45,861 nucleotides of DNA, taken from positions 1 through 45,861 of IMG/VR virus record IMGVR_UViG_3300028569_000059; one strand, written 5' to 3'. Position numbers and translations under genes: made by a program. The stretch is from a virus. Each line of letters begins with the position of its first letter. Within the stretch, counting starts at the first letter, position 1. Below the pieces are notes generated by a model. It did no database searches and was not told the origin of the DNA. It saw only the letters and a program-made list of their open reading frames with translations. Below are positions 1-7,081 of the stretch, in pieces.

Positions 1-11
1 TCATCTTATTT

Positions 12-290
12 TTATCTTATCTCTATTTTTTCAATGTATGCTTTATTAACCTCCATGATTTGATATGCTCTATTTACTTTTGCATCTAAATGTGCTATCA
101 ACCAAGCATTTTCGGTATCAACTATTTCCTTGTAATATGTTTTCCATTTATTCAACATTGTGTTAAATTTATCTACATATGCTTGTGCCTTGGTTTCATC
201 ATGTGTTACAAATATGTTAATCTTTACATGGTCATCCCATACACCTTGCGAATAATAAACTAAATACATGTATTGTTTGTTATTGCTCAT
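12..290 (-). CDS. Small hypothetical phage protein (MSNNKQ start)
   Basis: I do not recognise this protein of about 92 residues. The start was set at the ATG at 290 because a clear GGAGG lies a few bases upstream and because the longer frame to 356 would run deep into the next gene. It begins MSNNKQ, the same opening as three other genes nearby. It is rich in charged and aromatic residues, with no signal peptide or membrane segment. It overlaps the end of the upstream gene by 11 bases. Another ATG at positions 4-2 suggests the gene series continues past the window edge. Confidence 0.7.
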   Translation of the reverse strand: MSNNKQYMYLVYYSQGVWDDHVKINIFVTHDETKAQAYVDKFNTMLNKWKTYYKEIVDTENAWLIAHLDAKVNRAYQIMEVNKAYIEKIEIR

Positions 291-519
291 TGTTACCTCC
301 TTGTATTTTATTACGCATCCATTTTGCACCAAGTTCCCAATTGGTTTTCTCGTCATAAATTAAACGAGATGTATGTGTTGGTGTTTTTTCTATCTCCTCA
401 TCACTTGGTAGTTCGATGGGGGTTAAGTCTTCCAATGAATAAATAACATCCATTTTATTTAGTAAATTTTTTACTTGTTCTTCTGTGTATAGTTTCATAG
501 TTTGTTTACTATTAATCAT
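280..519 (-). CDS. Small hypothetical phage protein
   Basis: This 79-residue acidic protein matches no family I know. Its ATG at 519 overlaps the TGA of the preceding 56-residue gene (ATGA), which supports this start through translational coupling. An in-frame ATG at 498 would give a protein opening MKLYTEEQV, a common start among small phage proteins, and is a reasonable alternative. The product ends in GNNEQ, a tail similar to that of the gene ending at 673. Confidence 0.65.
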   Translation of the reverse strand: MINSKQTMKLYTEEQVKNLLNKMDVIYSLEDLTPIELPSDEEIEKTPTHTSRLIYDEKTNWELGAKWMRNKIQGGNNEQ

Positions 520-686
520 AAATTTTCTAAATTATAGGTTGAAATATCCTTAACGCAAATAATTTCTTCTCCATTATAAAATCTTTGAAAAATCTCTATG
601 GCTTCTTTTTCATCAATAGCATCAACTATTGAACCATGTTCAACTCCCGTCACGGCATATACGCTACTTTGTTTATTGTTGCTCAT
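516..686 (-). CDS. Very small hypothetical protein (56 aa, MSNNKQ start)
   Basis: A 56-residue open frame reads MSNNKQSSVYAVTG and ends IICVKDISTYNLENL. AGGTAACA stands directly before its ATG, the same leader as its MSNNKQ neighbours. Its stop overlaps the next start (ATGA), and its start overlaps the end of the upstream gene by 14 bases. It fills what would otherwise be a gap of about 150 bases in a tightly packed gene chain. Function unknown. Confidence 0.65.
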   Translation of the reverse strand: MSNNKQSSVYAVTGVEHGSIVDAIDEKEAIEIFQRFYNGEEIICVKDISTYNLENL

Positions 687-870
687 TGTTACCTAAATTA
701 TTTTTATACATTTCTATAAGTAAGTTATACTCTGTAATCCATTCTACAGGAATTTGCATGTTGGCTTGATAATACCTTTCAATTGCTTCAAAAATTTCTT
801 CTAATCTTCTTAGTAAAAATACACTGTGTGGCATTAGTCCTAATGGTGGTTTTTGTTTATTGTTGCTCAT
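673..870 (-). CDS. Small hypothetical phage protein (MSNNKQ start)
   Basis: A 65-residue protein, probably helical, beginning MSNNKQKPP and ending LGNNEQQ. The start codon overlaps the stop of the upstream gene (ATGA). No known domain, signal or membrane segment can be seen. The N-terminal hexapeptide is shared with three neighbours although the remainder is unrelated. Confidence 0.65.
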   Translation of the reverse strand: MSNNKQKPPLGLMPHSVFLLRRLEEIFEAIERYYQANMQIPVEWITEYNLLIEMYKNNLGNNEQQ

Positions 871-1112
871 TTGTTAAATGTTTCGTTATATAGTTGATCA
901 ATACTAACTGGGTTTTGAACATCTTCATCAAGTACCATCCTTACTGCTTTTTCTGCAAAGTCAACGCATTGTTTTTTCTCCATTGCTTTGGCTTGTTCAT
1001 ACGCTTTTTTCATTAGTTCATATTGCGTATCATTACCTGTTACTAATGTTTGTGAAATTTCAAACATATTTTGGAATAACCACTCAATGCTACTTTGTGT
1101 ATTGTTGCTCAT
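867..1112 (-). CDS. Small hypothetical phage protein (MSNNTQ start)
   Basis: An 81-residue, mostly helical acidic protein that starts MSNNTQSS, a near copy of the MSNNKQ opening of its neighbours. It overlaps the upstream gene by 23 bases and the downstream gene by an ATGA junction. No family recognised. Confidence 0.65.
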   Translation of the reverse strand: MSNNTQSSIEWLFQNMFEISQTLVTGNDTQYELMKKAYEQAKAMEKKQCVDFAEKAVRMVLDEDVQNPVSIDQLYNETFNK

Positions 1113-1338
1113 CTTCTAAATAATGTTGTATTAGTTTATATGTTGGGGTATATTCACCCATTGAATTAACATAGTGGAATCCACCCTCATCTTTTATATC
1201 ATAATGTTTCAATATCCAAGATGCAAAATCAAGTAGTTGCATTTCTTTATTTGTTTTTTCCATTTCCTCAGGTGTTATCTCATCTAGGAGTTCTTGCAGT
1301 ATTGGTGAGTTATATTTACGTGCTTTATTATTTTTCAT
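1090..1338 (-). CDS. Small hypothetical phage protein
   Basis: An 82-residue acidic protein beginning MKNNKARKY and ending LEDEQQYTK. No domain is recognised. It continues the minus-strand chain of short, overlapping genes that typically hold early host-interaction or accessory functions in large phages; that role is not shown by the sequence. Confidence 0.6.
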   Translation of the reverse strand: MKNNKARKYNSPILQELLDEITPEEMEKTNKEMQLLDFASWILKHYDIKDEGGFHYVNSMGEYTPTYKLIQHYLEDEQQYTK

Positions 1339-1402
1339 TTTTAGTATTAGGTTTAATTAAAAAAATATACCATAATATTATTAAAACAGTTAGTAATTTC
1401 AT
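1328..1402 (-). CDS. Possible membrane micropeptide (24 aa)
   Basis: A 24-codon frame reads MKLLTVLIILWYIFLIKP and ends NTKNEK. It is essentially one hydrophobic helix with a basic and polar tail. Its stop overlaps the start of the next gene. The length is too short for certainty; the support is the overlap pattern and the membrane-helix composition. It could instead be untranslated spacer. Confidence 0.3.
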   Translation of the reverse strand: MKLLTVLIILWYIFLIKPNTKNEK

Positions 1403-1403
1403 A

Positions 1404-1529
1404 TTAAAAATATTCTGATATAAATTGTTTGTATTTGGTTTGATGCCATTTTAAATTCCACATAAAATGAACGAACTGAGTCCAAATATACAGTATGGTT
1501 AAAACTGGTATTCCAAGTATGTATTTCAT
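1404..1529 (-). CDS. Small single-helix membrane protein (41 aa)
   Basis: A 41-residue frame starts MKYILGIPVLTILYIW, one hydrophobic helix, followed by a basic aromatic tail. Its ATG overlaps the TGA of the upstream gene (ATGA), the same coupling used along this whole chain, which makes it a credible gene despite its size. Function unknown; probably inserted in the host inner membrane. Confidence 0.5.
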   Translation of the reverse strand: MKYILGIPVLTILYIWTQFVHFMWNLKWHQTKYKQFISEYF

Positions 1530-1747
1530 ATTAAATCATTAAAATTTTCTGCTATAATTTGAGCATATTCTGGGTCTAGATCTTTCTGGTTGTTAATAAA
1601 TGTGCTTAAGTCTTCAGAAGAAGCATAACTGTAGGTAAAACCGATCATAAATCCATCTATCCAAACTTGTTTGTCGTTTATATTACCGTTACTACTACTA
1701 TCTTCCCAAACCTGTTCTGCAACTTGTTCTAGTTCTTGTGGTGTCAT
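1526..1747 (-). CDS. Small acidic hypothetical protein
   Basis: A 73-residue strongly acidic protein beginning MTPQELEQVAEQVW. Its ATG overlaps the stop of the upstream gene and its stop overlaps the next start. No family recognised; it shows no membrane or signal segment. Confidence 0.65.
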   Translation of the reverse strand: MTPQELEQVAEQVWEDSSSNGNINDKQVWIDGFMIGFTYSYASSEDLSTFINNQKDLDPEYAQIIAENFNDLI

Positions 1748-2211
1748 ACTTTTCTTTTGGCTTTGTTTATTGTTAAAAATCCTTTTCTATCTCCTCTCTC
1801 TATACGTCTTACTTTATTTATGTAATCTTGTTCACTCTGTGCTAATATAATCCAAAACCCATCATAAATTCTTTTGATATGTGTATACCCGTATTCACTT
1901 AAGTCAAAATCATCTATAGTAAGGTTGTAGTTCGGATAATCAACCTCTGGGGTATTATACATTGCTTTATAATAATCTTTAGCATCATCAAATTCAAATT
2001 TACTTTTTGTTCTTCCATTATGGTTAATTGTTAAATCACTAGTTGGTGATTCTGTTCTTGATGCTCCTTTATTTGGAATGAAGGTTTTCTTAATTTGCTC
2101 TACCTTTTCATCAACTTTCCACTGTGGTGAGTTTCCATTTGTTGCTTCAACACTATCAGTATATTGAAATATTGCCCACTGCATTTTAAGCCAGTTAATT
2201 ATTTTTTTCAT
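1744..2211 (-). CDS. Hypothetical phage protein (155 aa)
   Basis: A 155-residue soluble protein starting MKKIINWLKMQWAIF. A polar low-complexity middle is followed by a segment rich in D, Y and F and a basic end (KAKRKV). I do not recognise a domain. It is coupled by ATGA to the next gene and overlaps the upstream 49-residue gene by 17 bases. Confidence 0.65.
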   Translation of the reverse strand: MKKIINWLKMQWAIFQYTDSVEATNGNSPQWKVDEKVEQIKKTFIPNKGASRTESPTSDLTINHNGRTKSKFEFDDAKDYYKAMYNTPEVDYPNYNLTIDDFDLSEYGYTHIKRIYDGFWIILAQSEQDYINKVRRIERGDRKGFLTINKAKRKV

Positions 2212-2344
2212 TTTGATTTGGAGTGCTGAATATTGTTATTTTATTAAACTTTAAACCTCCCCAATATCGTATAATTACTGCTCTGTTCTTAAAACAAAAC
2301 TCCACGCTAGGGAATTTATTTTTTAAATTAAATAGTATTTTCAT
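2195..2344 (-). CDS. Very small hypothetical protein (49 aa)
   Basis: A 49-codon frame opens MKILFNLKNKFPSVEF and ends PNQNEKNN. The ATG overlaps the TGA of the upstream gene (ATGA), and the frame ends inside the next gene's start region, so it fits the coupled chain. It is basic and has no recognisable domain. Confidence 0.5.
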   Translation of the reverse strand: MKILFNLKNKFPSVEFCFKNRAVIIRYWGGLKFNKITIFSTPNQNEKNN

Positions 2345-2571
2345 TTATCTTTTGTGTTAAAAGGTTGACTTCTAATTTGTTCTTCAAGTTGCATCATTTC
2401 TAGAAAAAATTGTCTTTGATCTGAATACATTCTACCTAATTCAAATCCGTACACAACATCATCCTTTTCACCACTACATAAGTCTTTAATTAATTCAGCA
2501 TTGTGTTCAAACATTCTCTTAAAATGCTCAATTTGTTCTAGTTGTTCTTGTGTGATTATATATCCTTTCAT
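2341..2571 (-). CDS. Small hypothetical protein (76 aa)
   Basis: A 76-residue helical protein with heptad-like spacing (EQLEQIEHFKRMFEHN). It is joined to both neighbours by overlapping stop and start codons. It ends in PFNTKDK; the upstream neighbour ends in TFNTKEK, suggesting local duplication of gene ends. Function unknown. Confidence 0.65.
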   Translation of the reverse strand: MKGYIITQEQLEQIEHFKRMFEHNAELIKDLCSGEKDDVVYGFELGRMYSDQRQFFLEMMQLEEQIRSQPFNTKDK

Positions 2572-2762
2572 TTTTCTTTTGTGTTAAATGTTTCTTTTTC
2601 AAATTCATGTCTAAACCTATCTACTAAATTTCCAGCAGTTAGTTTTAATACATCAATTGATAGGCTAGTATCTTCAACCATTTCTTGAGTTACCATAACT
2701 TGTGACTTTTGAAGTGTGTTCATTTCAGGATCTAGTTTTTCTAGTGTAAATTTGTAATACAT
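2568..2762 (-). CDS. Small hypothetical protein (64 aa)
   Basis: A 64-residue soluble protein starting MYYKFTLEKLDPEM and ending FEKETFNTKEK. It is coupled to the downstream gene by ATGA and to the upstream gene by TAATG. No family recognised. Confidence 0.65.
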   Translation of the reverse strand: MYYKFTLEKLDPEMNTLQKSQVMVTQEMVEDTSLSIDVLKLTAGNLVDRFRHEFEKETFNTKEK

Positions 2763-3067
2763 TACTTTTCCTTTGGTTTATATGCTATTGCGTCTTTAAA
2801 ATAATAACCTGAACTTAATTTACCACCTAATTCCCAATTCAAATCTGCTTCCCAATAGTAAACTTTAGTTTTTTGATTGATACCTGTAATTGTAACATAT
2901 TCAAGTCCATGTTCTTCCTTATGCCAATCAAGTGCCTCTAATTTGTCTCCAAATGTGAATTTCATTTCCTCATTGTGAATTAACTTTTGTTGTTCATCAT
3001 GGTAGTATTGTTCTACACTTACTTCTTTTGGTAGTTGATTTAATAGGTCTTCAATTTTTGGTTTCAT
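2762..3067 (-). CDS. Hypothetical phage protein (101 aa)
   Basis: A 101-residue protein with a helical acidic N-terminal half and a C-terminal half rich in beta-forming residues, with repeated Y, W and G around residues 55-90. No known domain is seen. It sits in the coupled chain directly downstream of a two-helix membrane protein. Confidence 0.65.
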   Translation of the reverse strand: MKPKIEDLLNQLPKEVSVEQYYHDEQQKLIHNEEMKFTFGDKLEALDWHKEEHGLEYVTITGINQKTKVYYWEADLNWELGGKLSSGYYFKDAIAYKPKEK

Positions 3068-3072
3068 AACTT

Positions 3073-3330
3073 TTATTCTTCTAATTTAAATTCATAAATG
3101 TATGTTGTGTCGCATTTACCATCAACACATTCAATACGGATGCTTGGTTTGATTGGTTGTTTTGATGTACGTGTAGCTTCCATACCTAATAACATTCCTA
3201 GTATCAGACTAGCACCCATTGATGTTAGTAGTCCCGCTACTATTAAATGGTCATCTTCTTTAGCTGCACCAACAACAACCATTCCTATTCCTATAATAAC
3301 TAATAATGTAAATATAATGTATAATGTCAT
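3073..3330 (-). CDS. Two-helix membrane protein
   Basis: An 85-residue protein with two hydrophobic helices: residues about 3-22 (IIFTLLVIIGIGMVVVGA) and about 29-50 (a GLL/MGA/ILG-rich segment). A polar C-terminal domain follows with two cysteines in ECVDGKCDTTY that could pair. The short loop between the helices (KEDDH) is acidic. Topology suggests an inner-membrane protein with an exposed tail. Family unknown. Confidence 0.65.
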   Translation of the reverse strand: MTLYIIFTLLVIIGIGMVVVGAAKEDDHLIVAGLLTSMGASLILGMLLGMEATRTSKQPIKPSIRIECVDGKCDTTYIYEFKLEE

Positions 3331-3542
3331 AATCTTTTAATTTCTCGTTTAACTTCCTCTAGGTATTCTATAACTGTCCAAGGCATTCCCTTATCATCAA
3401 GCACTACTTTGTGTAATTCATGAGCTGCTATCCAAGCTGCTTGTTTAACAATATGTAATGATGTTTTTTCATCAATATCTTCATTAAAGTAAGCATACTT
3501 AATTTTATCAACTAGATTTGCTGCGTGTTCTTTTGGTGTCAT
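3327..3542 (-). CDS. Small hypothetical protein (71 aa)
   Basis: A 71-residue helical protein starting MTPKEHAANLVDKIKYAYF. This opening is typical of small phage proteins of unknown role. Its stop overlaps the start of the membrane protein gene downstream. Confidence 0.65.
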   Translation of the reverse strand: MTPKEHAANLVDKIKYAYFNEDIDEKTSLHIVKQAAWIAAHELHKVVLDDKGMPWTVIEYLEEVKREIKRL

Positions 3543-3610
3543 TAGTTTTTTAATTTATCGTTTATAGCACCTAAATACAATATTATTACTATTAATAAAA
3601 ATATTACCAT
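3542..3610 (-). CDS. Possible membrane micropeptide (22 aa)
   Basis: A 22-codon frame, MVIFLLIVIILYLGAIN followed by DKLKN, forms a single hydrophobic helix with a short charged tail. Its stop and the next start form TAATG. Together with the micropeptide at 1328-1402 and the small protein at 1404-1529 it may be one of several membrane peptides in this cluster. Evidence is composition and spacing only. Confidence 0.3.
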   Translation of the reverse strand: MVIFLLIVIILYLGAINDKLKN

Positions 3611-3611
3611 A

Positions 3612-4031
3612 TTAATCCTCTATTTGAGCATCCCAATCCACTAATACAAATTTTAAATCCAAAGCATCAACTTTAGTTTTATCTTCATTGCACCAAGCCT
3701 GTGCCTGGAATCCACCAGTGGCACAAATAACACTTTGTTCCCAATGTGTGTCTCTGTAATCATTTAATCTAGCATCAGCAGCTTCTGTAAGCAATCGACG
3801 TGCTGTTTTTTTAAGCATGTCTATAGTAACATACTCACCAGCCCATTTCCACCTTAAAAAGTCCATTGTTCTTTGTACTTTGTCAAAATCAAATGCATCA
3901 AAAATATCGTCAATCATTTTATTGACAGGATCAAAAGTATATGTTACATCTGTTGGATGCATTGGGTTCATTTTGTTAAGCAAGAACTGTAATTGCTTTA
4001 ACTCTGTTGTAGTTAAATTGTTAATCTCCAT
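3612..4031 (-). CDS. Hypothetical phage protein (139 aa)
   Basis: A 139-residue soluble protein. The middle carries a helical segment (KVQRTMDFLRWKW) and the C-terminal half a WEQSVICATGGF stretch. I do not recognise it with certainty. It is separated from its upstream neighbour by 7 bases. Confidence 0.65.
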   Translation of the reverse strand: MEINNLTTTELKQLQFLLNKMNPMHPTDVTYTFDPVNKMIDDIFDAFDFDKVQRTMDFLRWKWAGEYVTIDMLKKTARRLLTEAADARLNDYRDTHWEQSVICATGGFQAQAWCNEDKTKVDALDLKFVLVDWDAQIED

Positions 4032-4038
4032 GATTTAT

Positions 4039-4722
4039 TTATTTTTCTAATTCTTTAATTGATTTTTTTAATCTTTCAATATCACCTTTTGATTTAATAT
4101 TTTGCTTTTTCTTCTCCATTATTTCTTCTAGTTGTTCTTCTAACCGTTGAATACTTCCTCGAATGATTTGTGCTTCTGGATCTGCCTGTTTAATAAAGTA
4201 AATAAGTTCTTCTTGCTTACCTCTAGAGTAATACCCGTGTTCAATGTCATCAGCTAAATCTTGTAAATACCTAGGTGCATTTATTGAAATACGTAAGTCG
4301 TACCCTTGCCATTTAGTTTTGTAATCTACAAATGAAATACCTTTAGTTAACTTACTTGATAAATTATGTAAAGTCCAATTACGAACTCTTACAATAGATT
4401 TGTCATCACCAAATACATGTAAGAATCTTAAAAACCATCTTGGACACCATTTAGGTTTTGCTTCATAATCCATTGCTAACACTAAAGCAACCATAGCTTG
4501 ATCATAGTATTTGTAATCTGGTACGCTACCTAAATAACCATATGTTTCAGAAAAATCTTTAGGAAAGAAAATATATCTGAGATCATCTAAGGTAATATCA
4601 CGGGTATAAATCATGCCTTTATTTCTGCCTTTCCAAAATAGAAAAGTATATTTTAAGTTAGTTAAGCGTTGTTTGAATGTTGGTGGGGTATAAAACTTAT
4701 TCTTCTTCATTTTTCTTTTCAT
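4039..4722 (-). CDS. Hypothetical protein with C-terminal coiled coil
   Basis: A 227-residue protein. The first 30 residues are basic, the middle is rich in W and Y (KPKWCPRWFLRF around 95), and the last 45 residues form a charged coiled coil (LEEQLEEIMEKKKQNIKSK). Two in-frame starts are possible, at 4722 and 4710; the first overlaps the upstream gene by 26 bases. No enzyme motif is visible. Confidence 0.65.
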   Translation of the reverse strand: MKRKMKKNKFYTPPTFKQRLTNLKYTFLFWKGRNKGMIYTRDITLDDLRYIFFPKDFSETYGYLGSVPDYKYYDQAMVALVLAMDYEAKPKWCPRWFLRFLHVFGDDKSIVRVRNWTLHNLSSKLTKGISFVDYKTKWQGYDLRISINAPRYLQDLADDIEHGYYSRGKQEELIYFIKQADPEAQIIRGSIQRLEEQLEEIMEKKKQNIKSKGDIERLKKSIKELEK

Positions 4723-5083
4723 TTATTTTACAAATCATTTTTTCAGCAAGAGCATAAACATCAAAAAAATCTCTCCTTTCTTCTTCATCCAAGTTCAATA
4801 CTCTTGGACCAATAGTTGTTAAGTCACAACATGCTTCATCTTTATCATATTCTAAAACAGCAATAACATAACAAAATTCTTTATTTTCAAAACATGAACC
4901 ATGAACAGTATGTCCAGTACGAGATAAAGCAAAATCTATTAAACCATCCCCAAATGTTGTTTTTACATAACCTTCCATAATCATTTTTTCTTCGGTTCCA
5001 TAATAAGCATTTGGATAATATTTTACAATCTCATTACGACCTTGGGAGGTACGTGCTTCAATGTTGTTGATTCTAACTCTCAT
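4697..5083 (-). CDS. Hypothetical phage protein (128 aa)
   Basis: A 128-residue soluble protein with several cysteines (GSCFENKEFCYV, EACCDLTTIG) in its middle but no regular metal-binding spacing. It starts MRVRINNIEARTSQG three bases from the stop of the upstream gene. Family unknown. Confidence 0.65.
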   Translation of the reverse strand: MRVRINNIEARTSQGRNEIVKYYPNAYYGTEEKMIMEGYVKTTFGDGLIDFALSRTGHTVHGSCFENKEFCYVIAVLEYDKDEACCDLTTIGPRVLNLDEEERRDFFDVYALAEKMICKINEKKNEEE

Positions 5084-5086
5084 AGA

Positions 5087-5440
5087 TTATCTTCCGTAAA
5101 AAATATTATACATTTTATCCCAAAGGTTATTTTTCATCTTAGTAACCCTGATGTAAAATTTACGTCTAACGCAAGTGAATTCATAGAGTTTAGGTCTCTC
5201 TTTTAATGAACGAAGGAACGACTTGACACCCTTATAGAACCCCTGTCTATTCTCATTAAACAAGGTAAGGAATAACTGCCTCTGTTGATGATTTTCAAAA
5301 GACCATTTACCGGCATTAAAACGAGCAATTAAGTCTTGATTACCTCCTTCAGGTTTACTAAAGATTTCAAATTTTGAAACTGTACCGCAGAAAATTAAAT
5401 TTTCAGTATCGGTTAGTGAATAAGTAAATATGTGATTCAT
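5087..5440 (-). CDS. Hypothetical phage protein (117 aa)
   Basis: A 117-residue basic protein of mixed alpha/beta composition with no domain I recognise. It is probably the first gene of the long chain of small genes, because the replication-type promoter motif (GTTCGTATATTTAGC on the minus strand) lies about 13 bases upstream of its ATG. Confidence 0.65.
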   Translation of the reverse strand: MNHIFTYSLTDTENLIFCGTVSKFEIFSKPEGGNQDLIARFNAGKWSFENHQQRQLFLTLFNENRQGFYKGVKSFLRSLKERPKLYEFTCVRRKFYIRVTKMKNNLWDKMYNIFYGR

Positions 5441-5452
5441 AACTTTTATTTA

Positions 5453-5467
5453 GCTAAATATACGAAC
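5453..5467 (-). promoter_or_regulatory. Candidate early/middle promoter motif
   Basis: The minus strand reads GTTCGTATATTTAGC, close to elements before the DNA polymerase, helicase, SSB and coiled-coil membrane genes. The core TATATTTA resembles the Bacteroidota -7 box TAnnTTTG. It would drive the small-gene chain from 5440 downwards. Motif recurrence only; no start site is known. Confidence 0.45.
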
Positions 5468-5485
5468 TAATTTTTTAGAAAACAA

Positions 5486-6628
5486 CTACCAGTATCTTTT
5501 TCCATCACCTTCTTTGCGATATCTGTTTTTGATCTCCTCAATTTTAGATCTTTTACCCCAAGCTGAAAGGTGTTTATCTGATTCGATACTTTGTATTTCT
5601 TTCTCCATGGGTGTGAGTTCTGGTTCTTGTGGTCCGGTATATACTTCGTAAGGTTCAGCAGGTTGCTGCTCTTCATCTTGGATTTCCCAGTCTGTTTGCT
5701 TGGGTTGTTGTTTTAAAGTTTCTTTATACTCTTCAACAGCTTGTTTTAAATCCTCATTAGGTTCTTCATCTAAGTCATCTAGGCCGTCTGCTATAGTTGT
5801 ATCCCAATCTTCAAGCCAGTCCTTTTCTGGGATATCTATTTCCTCATCTTCTGGAAGTTCTTTATGCTTGAAAGCAAAGTTGGCTGCAATGACTAAAGCA
5901 ATTGCTAGAGGATCAAATACAAAAATAATAATCAATAAGAACCAGTTGATAATCTTATCCATTGGATACCCAGTTAGTCCGGAAAGGTATTTTAAAGGTC
6001 CTAATTCAGAACTTGCAGTTGCATTGGTCTTAACTTGTAAAATTTTATTCTCTAAATTAAAAATAGAATCATTCACAATATCAAGTTTACCTGAAAGTTT
6101 ATCGTCTGCTTGAGCTGCTCGTTCAATCTCTTTGTAGCTTGCTTTATTAGATCTCACTACTAGGTTTCCTTGCCGGTCGGTAAACTGAGTGGTAGATGCT
6201 TTAGATAAAGTACCTCGTAGCTCAGATAAGCCTTGCTTTTCTTTTAAAAGACTTTCCCGAGTCTGTTCAAAAAGCTTCTTTTTAGTTTCTAAGGCTGTTA
6301 TCTGCTGAGTTGTAATTTGATCCTGGTTTGCAGTCTCTTGGTAAGCAGCTGATAGAAACCCGTAGATTCCGGCAGAGGTTACCAGGATTAAAATAAAGGC
6401 TGCAATGGTTAGATAGGTTCTCAGAACCTTATTCAGACTATCCCAGTATTGGTATAGGAGAGAGGCAATTACTAGCTTAGAAACTTCTAAAGACCCTGCC
6501 ATGATACCAACAGCAAAAGCTGCTCCGGCAAATAGTTTCATTAGACCTGAAACAGAATAAAAAGCAGCCGAGGCTGAAACTGCCAGGGCTGCTAATGCTA
6601 TAATGTAAGGAAATACTTTTTTACCCAT
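5486..6628 (-). CDS. Membrane protein with central coiled coil
   Basis: A 380-residue protein. Three hydrophobic segments lie near residues 7-28, 32-58 and 68-92, followed by a long charged coiled coil (about 95-205, rich in K, E and L), a fourth strong membrane helix (about 225-250, WFLLIIIFVFDPLAIALVIA) and an acidic, proline-rich tail. This layout suggests an inner-membrane protein with a coiled-coil domain outside or spanning the periplasm. The acidic tail and late position before the lysis genes fit a role in host takeover or lysis control, but I cannot name the family. A replication-type promoter motif lies 5 bases before the ATG. Confidence 0.75.
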   Translation of the reverse strand: MGKKVFPYIIALAALAVSASAAFYSVSGLMKLFAGAAFAVGIMAGSLEVSKLVIASLLYQYWDSLNKVLRTYLTIAAFILILVTSAGIYGFLSAAYQETANQDQITTQQITALETKKKLFEQTRESLLKEKQGLSELRGTLSKASTTQFTDRQGNLVVRSNKASYKEIERAAQADDKLSGKLDIVNDSIFNLENKILQVKTNATASSELGPLKYLSGLTGYPMDKIINWFLLIIIFVFDPLAIALVIAANFAFKHKELPEDEEIDIPEKDWLEDWDTTIADGLDDLDEEPNEDLKQAVEEYKETLKQQPKQTDWEIQDEEQQPAEPYEVYTGPQEPELTPMEKEIQSIESDKHLSAWGKRSKIEEIKNRYRKEGDGKRYW

Positions 6629-6632
6629 ATTA

Positions 6633-6647
6633 GCTAAATATAGGCCG
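6633..6647 (-). promoter_or_regulatory. Candidate early/middle promoter motif
   Basis: The minus strand reads CGGCCTATATTTAGC, ending 4 bases before the ATG of the coiled-coil membrane protein gene. It matches the motif at 5453-5467 in its last ten bases. A small hairpin (TTGCTT/AAGCAA, 6649-6665) between this motif and the holin stop may act as a weak terminator, although no T-run follows it. Confidence 0.4.
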
Positions 6648-6666
6648 ATTGCTTCAGAAAAGCAAC

Positions 6667-7077
6667 TTAACTGTCTTTATGCTTGTCAATCTTTTTTAAA
6701 ATTTGAACTAGTAGCGTATGTTTAATTAGATTAGCAGAAGCTGCATTTTTTAATATACTCATAAACTCAAACACAATAAATGGAACTACTATTGTTTCTG
6801 AAAGCCATGATGTTCCGGCAAAGCCTTTCTCTACCATCAATAACCCTGTAAGTAAAATAACCCATGTTGCGGCTGTTTTTATAACTTTTAATGCTTTGTA
6901 TGTTTTGAAACCCTCTCTCTTGATCCCGGCAATAATGCCAAAAAATCCGTCCATAAATACCAAAGCTACTATAGCTAGGTACTGTTCTACATTATCCATT
7001 GCAAGGTTAAAGAAGTAAGTGCAAATAAATGTAATTGCTGTTGTAAAAGTTATAGTCAATGTCAGGCCTGTTTTCAT
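6667..7077 (-). CDS. Phage holin (toxin-secretion/lysis holin type)
   Basis: A 136-residue membrane protein with three or four hydrophobic helices (about 5-25, 33-50, 67-83 and 93-110). The central MDGFFGIIAGIKREGF with a following T/S-rich helix is typical of the phage holin 4 (phi29-type) family. Holins oligomerise in the inner membrane and open it so that endolysin reaches the peptidoglycan. The gene lies five bases downstream of the amidase gene, the standard lysis pairing. The fold call is by motif and context; family length (about 120-140) fits. Confidence 0.85.
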   Translation of the reverse strand: MKTGLTLTITFTTAITFICTYFFNLAMDNVEQYLAIVALVFMDGFFGIIAGIKREGFKTYKALKVIKTAATWVILLTGLLMVEKGFAGTSWLSETIVVPFIVFEFMSILKNAASANLIKHTLLVQILKKIDKHKDS

Positions 7078-7081
7078 ATTT

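Noticed and set aside
1-11. Start codon at 4-2 of a gene leaving the window on the left
   Set aside because: Only the ATG and one base are visible, which is too little to call a gene.
5700-6113. Long plus-strand open frames over minus-strand genes (for example 5700-6113, 23128-23457, 28211-28606)
   Set aside because: They are opposite-strand shadows of well-supported genes and have no recognisable protein features or ribosome sites.
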